Origin: Chloroflexi bacterium UBA4736
GTDB taxonomy: Bacteria; Chloroflexota; Dormibacteria; Dormibacterales; Dormibacteraceae
Length of the DNA stretch: 19,593 nt
Direction: 5' to 3'
Assembly (NCBI GenBank): GCA_002404015.1
Contig: DHIW01000073.1
Location: forward strand, 88,051-107,643
Program-made: the position numbers and the translations under genes
Notes under the pieces: generated by a model
What the model saw: only the letters and a program-made list of their open reading frames with translations
What the model was told of the DNA's origin: nothing
Database searches by the model: none
In this document: piece after piece, positions 17,221-19,593 of the stretch
Layout: every line of letters starts with the position of its first letter
Numbering within the stretch: the stretch's first letter is position 1

Positions 17221-18107
17221 CGGACCGCAGAGTGGCCGTGGTGACCGACTCGACGGCCGACCTGCCCGAGGCCCTGGTCCGCGACCACGCCATCACGGTG
17301 GTTCCGCTAACTGTCATCCTCGACGGTAAGAGCTACCTGGACGGGGTGGACATCCGGCCTCCCGACTTCTACCGGATGCTGGAGAGCAGCGAGGGCGGCG
17401 CGACCACCTCGCAGCCGTCGCCCGGCCGCTTCGCGGAGGTCTACCAGAAACTCCTGCGCGACCACGAGACGGTCGTCTCGCTGCACATCTCGGCCAAGCT
17501 GAGCGGGACTTACGCCGCCGCGCTGCAGGGCGCCGACATCGCCGGCGCCGGCCGCATCCGCGTGGTCGACTCGCAGAGCGTCTCCATGCCTCTCGGCCTG
17601 ATCATGCTGGCCGCCGCCACGATCGCGGCCGAGGGCGTCGCGGCGGAGGCTCTCCTGGAGCGCCTGGAGCCGGTCATCGGCGGCGCCAAGGTGTACTTCA
17701 TGGTGGCCACTCTGGAGCACCTGCGCCGAGGCGGTCGCATCGGCCGCGCCAGCGCGCTGCTGGGCTCGGTCCTCCAGATGAAGCCCGTGCTCACCATCCA
17801 GGACGGCCAGGTCGCCCCCCTCGAGCGGATCCGGACTTACGACAAAGCACTCTCCCGGATTATCGAGCTGGCGCGCGAGACGGACCGCGGCGCCGGCATC
17901 TGCGCGATCGTCGGCCACGCCGCGGCCGAGCCCGCCGCTGAGCGAGTGGCTCGCGAGCTGGAAGGCATCGCCGACACCCTCCTGATCCAGTCGCTGGGCC
18001 CCGTGGTCGGCGCGCACGCCGGCCCCGGAACCGTCGGCATCGGGTGCTACCCGGCCGAGCTCTTCCGGCTCGGCCTGAAGGACCTCAGCGCGGCCTCCGC
18101 CACCTGA
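17217..18107 (+). CDS. DegV-family fatty-acid-binding protein, apparent CTG start
   Basis: DegV proteins bind fatty acids; in Firmicutes they act as FakB, presenting fatty acids to the FakA kinase. The 296-residue protein shows the family blocks: VAVVTDSTADLPEAL, TSQPSPGRFAEVYQ (lipid-contact loop), HISAKLSGTYAAAL, VDSQSVSMPLGL, LEHLRRGGRIGRASALLG, LKPVL-type segment LQMKPVLTIQ and GPVVGAHAGPGTVGIG. No FakA gene is in the window. I place the start at CTG 17217 (CTGA overlap with the upstream stop), giving TDRRVAVVTDSTADLP, because GGAGG is eight bases upstream; GTG at 17232 would start directly before the first strand. Its end overlaps the convergent MBL gene by 23 nt. Confidence 0.92.
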   Translation: MTDRRVAVVTDSTADLPEALVRDHAITVVPLTVILDGKSYLDGVDIRPPDFYRMLESSEGGATTSQPSPGRFAEVYQKLLRDHETVVSLHISAKLSGTYAAALQGADIAGAGRIRVVDSQSVSMPLGLIMLAAATIAAEGVAAEALLERLEPVIGGAKVYFMVATLEHLRRGGRIGRASALLGSVLQMKPVLTIQDGQVAPLERIRTYDKALSRIIELARETDRGAGICAIVGHAAAEPAAERVARELEGIADTLLIQSLGPVVGAHAGPGTVGIGCYPAELFRLGLKDLSAASAT

Positions 18108-19068
18108 CGGCCCCCACGTCCGCCAGCTTGTCCAGGCTGCCGTCGACGGCCAGCGACTGCAGGTGGGCGAGCGCCTCCTGGAGGGCCAGCCGCTTCTCGT
18201 AGATGTGCTTGCGCACCCCGAAGACCCCGATCGAGACCTCCCAGCCCGTCATCTCCGAATCCCCCATGATCTCCAGGATCTGCAGCTTGCGGCGGCCGTG
18301 GTGGGAAGCCATCCACTCGATCCGGCCGGCAGCGTCCTCGAAGGGATGCCCGTGGGCGGGCAGGACGCGTCTTGGCTGGAGGGCCAGCAGGCGGTCCAGC
18401 GCGCCCAGGTAGTCGTCCAGGGGGTTGGGCGTGCTCTGTGGGTGGAGCCCGATGTTGGGGCTCATCTCAGGAAGCAGCTGGTCGCCCGCGAACAGCACCC
18501 TGTCTCTGGGGTCCCAGAGGCAGACGTGGCCCGGCGAGTGGCCGGGAGTCCACTCCACGCGGAGCCGCAGGCGGCCCATCTCGAGTGTTTCGGCGCCGTC
18601 CAGCTCCACTGCTACCTCGGCCGGCGTGACGAATTCGCGCATGGCCCGCGACGCGTCGCGCATCTCCTCCGCGTCGGCCTCGGGCACGCCGTGCACCTCC
18701 AGGTGCCGGCCCACCTCGGCGACCAGCTGCTCGATGTCCAGGTAGCGGGGATGGACCATGGGCACCTCGAGGCGATGGAGGTAGATCTCGGCCCCGTCCC
18801 TGGCGAACAGGCCCGCCGCACCGTAGTGGTCGGGGTGGATGTGCGTCACGACCAGCCGGCGCACCCGGGCCGCCGGCCCGCCCACCTCCCGGATCGCGGT
18901 CCGGAGGATCTCCACCGACTCGTCCGAGTTCATGCCGCAGTCGATCAGGTCCACAATGCCGTCCTTGGGAAGCAGGAAGGCGTTGACGGTGCCGTTCTCG
19001 AATGGGATCGGCAGCCCCAGCTCGAAGACCCCGGGCATCACTTCGGACAGTTCGAGCGCGGCGGGCAC
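18085..19068 (-). CDS. Metallo-beta-lactamase-fold hydrolase (LACTB2/glyoxalase II-like)
   Basis: A 327-residue MBL-fold hydrolase. The zinc-binding motif is THIHPDH (His76, His78, Asp80, His81 counted from the GTG), followed by WTPGHSPGHVCLW, FAGDQLLP and LPAHGHPFED, which supply the remaining metal ligands. A C-terminal helical domain (RRKLQILEIM ... VRKHIYEKRLALQEALAHLQ) resembles the winged-helix tail of LACTB2-type enzymes. Substrate is unknown; thioesters, lactones or nucleic acid are possible in this clade. The start is uncertain: GTG at 19066-19068 is used, but GTG 19039-19041 or ATG 19036-19038 fit better if the TATACA at 19070-19075 is the -10. It is divergent from the SCP2 gene. 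Confidence 0.9.
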   Translation of the reverse strand: MPAALELSEVMPGVFELGLPIPFENGTVNAFLLPKDGIVDLIDCGMNSDESVEILRTAIREVGGPAARVRRLVVTHIHPDHYGAAGLFARDGAEIYLHRLEVPMVHPRYLDIEQLVAEVGRHLEVHGVPEADAEEMRDASRAMREFVTPAEVAVELDGAETLEMGRLRLRVEWTPGHSPGHVCLWDPRDRVLFAGDQLLPEMSPNIGLHPQSTPNPLDDYLGALDRLLALQPRRVLPAHGHPFEDAAGRIEWMASHHGRRKLQILEIMGDSEMTGWEVSIGVFGVRKHIYEKRLALQEALAHLQSLAVDGSLDKLADVGAVRWRRPR

Positions 19069-19069
19069 C

Positions 19070-19079
19070 TGTATAAGAT
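19070..19079. promoter_or_regulatory. Overlapping divergent -10-like elements between MBL and SCP2 genes
   Basis: TGTATAAGAT contains TATAAG (or TAAGAT) on the plus strand and TATACA on the minus strand, so one AT-rich patch could serve both genes. It is the only such AT-rich hexamer in the gap. -35 elements are not clear. Confidence 0.35.
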
Positions 19080-19115
19080 GAAGTAGATCGGATGGCGCAT
19101 GGCGTCATCGCGTGC

Positions 19116-19121
19116 AGGAGG
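19116..19121 (+). promoter_or_regulatory. Shine-Dalgarno site of the SCP2 gene
   Basis: AGGAGG, five bases before the ATG at 19127: the best ribosome site in the window. It fixes the start against an in-frame GTG at 19112 that would include the site itself. Confidence 0.9.
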
Positions 19122-19126
19122 AATTC

Positions 19127-19477
19127 ATGACAGATCAGACGCAGGCCGACGAGGTCACGCCGAAGATGGTGTTCGAGCAGATGCCGACCTATTTCCAGGC
19201 CGACAAGGCAGCCAACACGAACGCCAACATCCAGTTCGACCTGGCCGGCGACGGCGGCGGCAAATGGTGGATCAAGATCGCCGACGCGCAGGCCACCTCG
19301 GGCGAAGGCGAGATCGAGAACCCCAGCCTGACGCTCATCTGCGACGCCGGCGACTACGTCAAGATCGCGCTCGGCCAGATGGACCCCACGGCAGCTTTCA
19401 TGCAGGGCAAGCTCAAGATCAAGGGTGACATGGGCCTGGCGATCAAGTTCCCCAACCTGTTCAAGAGGCCTGCTTAG
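19127..19477 (+). CDS. SCP2 sterol-carrier-domain protein
   Basis: A 116-residue stand-alone SCP2 domain, which binds lipids or fatty-acyl groups in a hydrophobic tunnel. Typical features are the N-terminal helix VTPKMVFEQMPTYFQADKA, alternating strands ANIQFDLAG and KWWIKIADAQ, the core NPSLTLICDAGDYVKIALGQ, and the diagnostic end DPTAAFMQGKLKIKGDMGLAIKF. There is no signal peptide, so it acts in the cytosol. The ribosome site is perfect, suggesting good expression. Neighbouring lipid-related genes (DegV, the MBL hydrolase) suggest acyl or lipid handling, but no specific ligand can be named. Confidence 0.93.
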   Translation: MTDQTQADEVTPKMVFEQMPTYFQADKAANTNANIQFDLAGDGGGKWWIKIADAQATSGEGEIENPSLTLICDAGDYVKIALGQMDPTAAFMQGKLKIKGDMGLAIKFPNLFKRPA

Positions 19478-19483
19478 AGCGGA

Positions 19484-19496
19484 ACCCTAGTAGGGT
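19484..19496. repeat. Perfect 13-bp palindrome between SCP2 and the next gene
   Basis: ACCCTAGTAGGGT is a perfect inverted repeat around a central G. It overlaps the likely GTG start of the following frame, so it could be an operator or simply chance. Confidence 0.35.
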
Positions 19497-19593
19497 GCTG
19501 AAAAAGGTCGGCGAGGGATTCGGTGACCAGGTGGCCCAGATCCGAGGCGACTTCGAGAACGGGAGCAAAGCGTATTGGAGATACGCGTCGCGA
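19495..19593 (+). CDS. Start of an unrecognised protein (runs off window)
   Basis: An open frame of 33 codons from GTG at 19495 to the window end, 17 bases after the SCP2 stop. The peptide VLKKVGEGFGDQVAQIRG followed by DFENGSKAYWRYASR is hydrophilic, with no signal peptide or motif I recognise. Codon choice (G/C at third positions in most codons) fits real coding sequence. It is probably co-transcribed with SCP2. The start is uncertain because the frame stays open upstream. Confidence 0.5.
   Translation, partial: MLKKVGEGFGDQVAQIRGDFENGSKAYWRYASR

Overview
The window is dense, very GC-rich bacterial chromosome (by eye near 70 % GC). Genes are packed with 1-16 nt stop/start overlaps, TTG and GTG starts are common, and several -10-like hexamers sit 8-9 nt before a start codon. 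Together with the gene content (DUF4430 lipoprotein, ECF-type B12 uptake parts, TMEM175 channel, bifunctional nuclease, exonuclease-degenerate PolA) this suggests an actinobacterial, Chloroflexota-like or Dormibacterota-like organism. The phylum is an inference.

Region 1 (1-6662, minus strand). A cobalamin riboswitch (about 6303-6459) leads a DUF4430 lipoprotein, a damaged ECF vitamin transporter gene, moeA, a TMEM175-type K+ channel, uvrB, two PaaI-like hotdog thioesterases and the start of uvrA. Gaps between these genes are at most a few tens of bases, so B12 control could reach beyond the transporter. The transporter gene appears to be an in-frame join of the N-terminal half of EcfT and the C-terminal half of an S component, and it is further cut by an in-frame TGA. 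No EcfA ATPase is present. The 455-nt gap 6207-6661 holds the riboswitch, a 10-nt alternative pairing partner, an inverted-repeat pair (6463-6480 / 6645-6662) and a terminator-like hairpin.

Region 2 (6662-11913). A single-chain MacB-like ABC exporter (minus) is divergent from a plus-strand cluster: PAP2 phosphatase, YiiX/C92-type permuted papain-fold hydrolase, PAP2 phosphatase. This cluster converges on cutA and a third PAP2 gene on the minus strand. Three PAP2 genes and a cell-wall-type amidase fold within 3 kb suggest an envelope lipid or polyprenyl-phosphate function.

Region 3 (10931-15423, minus). polA - mutM - PAP2 - cutA form an overlapping run in which DNA polymerase I and the oxidised-purine glycosylase are probably co-translated.

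Region 4 (15490-18107, plus). A bifunctional nuclease (DUF151), an MgtC/SapB membrane protein, a winged-helix protein and a DegV fatty-acid-binding protein follow one another. MgtC and DegV appear to begin at a CTG that overlaps the upstream TGA (CTGA).

Region 5 (18085-19593). A metallo-beta-lactamase-fold hydrolase (minus) is divergent from an SCP2 sterol-carrier-domain protein (plus), followed by the start of an unrecognised gene that runs off the window.

The most interesting items are the chimeric, TGA-interrupted ECF gene under an intact B12 riboswitch, the recurring CTGA start/stop overlap, the inverted-repeat intergenic element beside the riboswitch, and the PAP2/C92 cluster. I found no clear new defence or mobile system.
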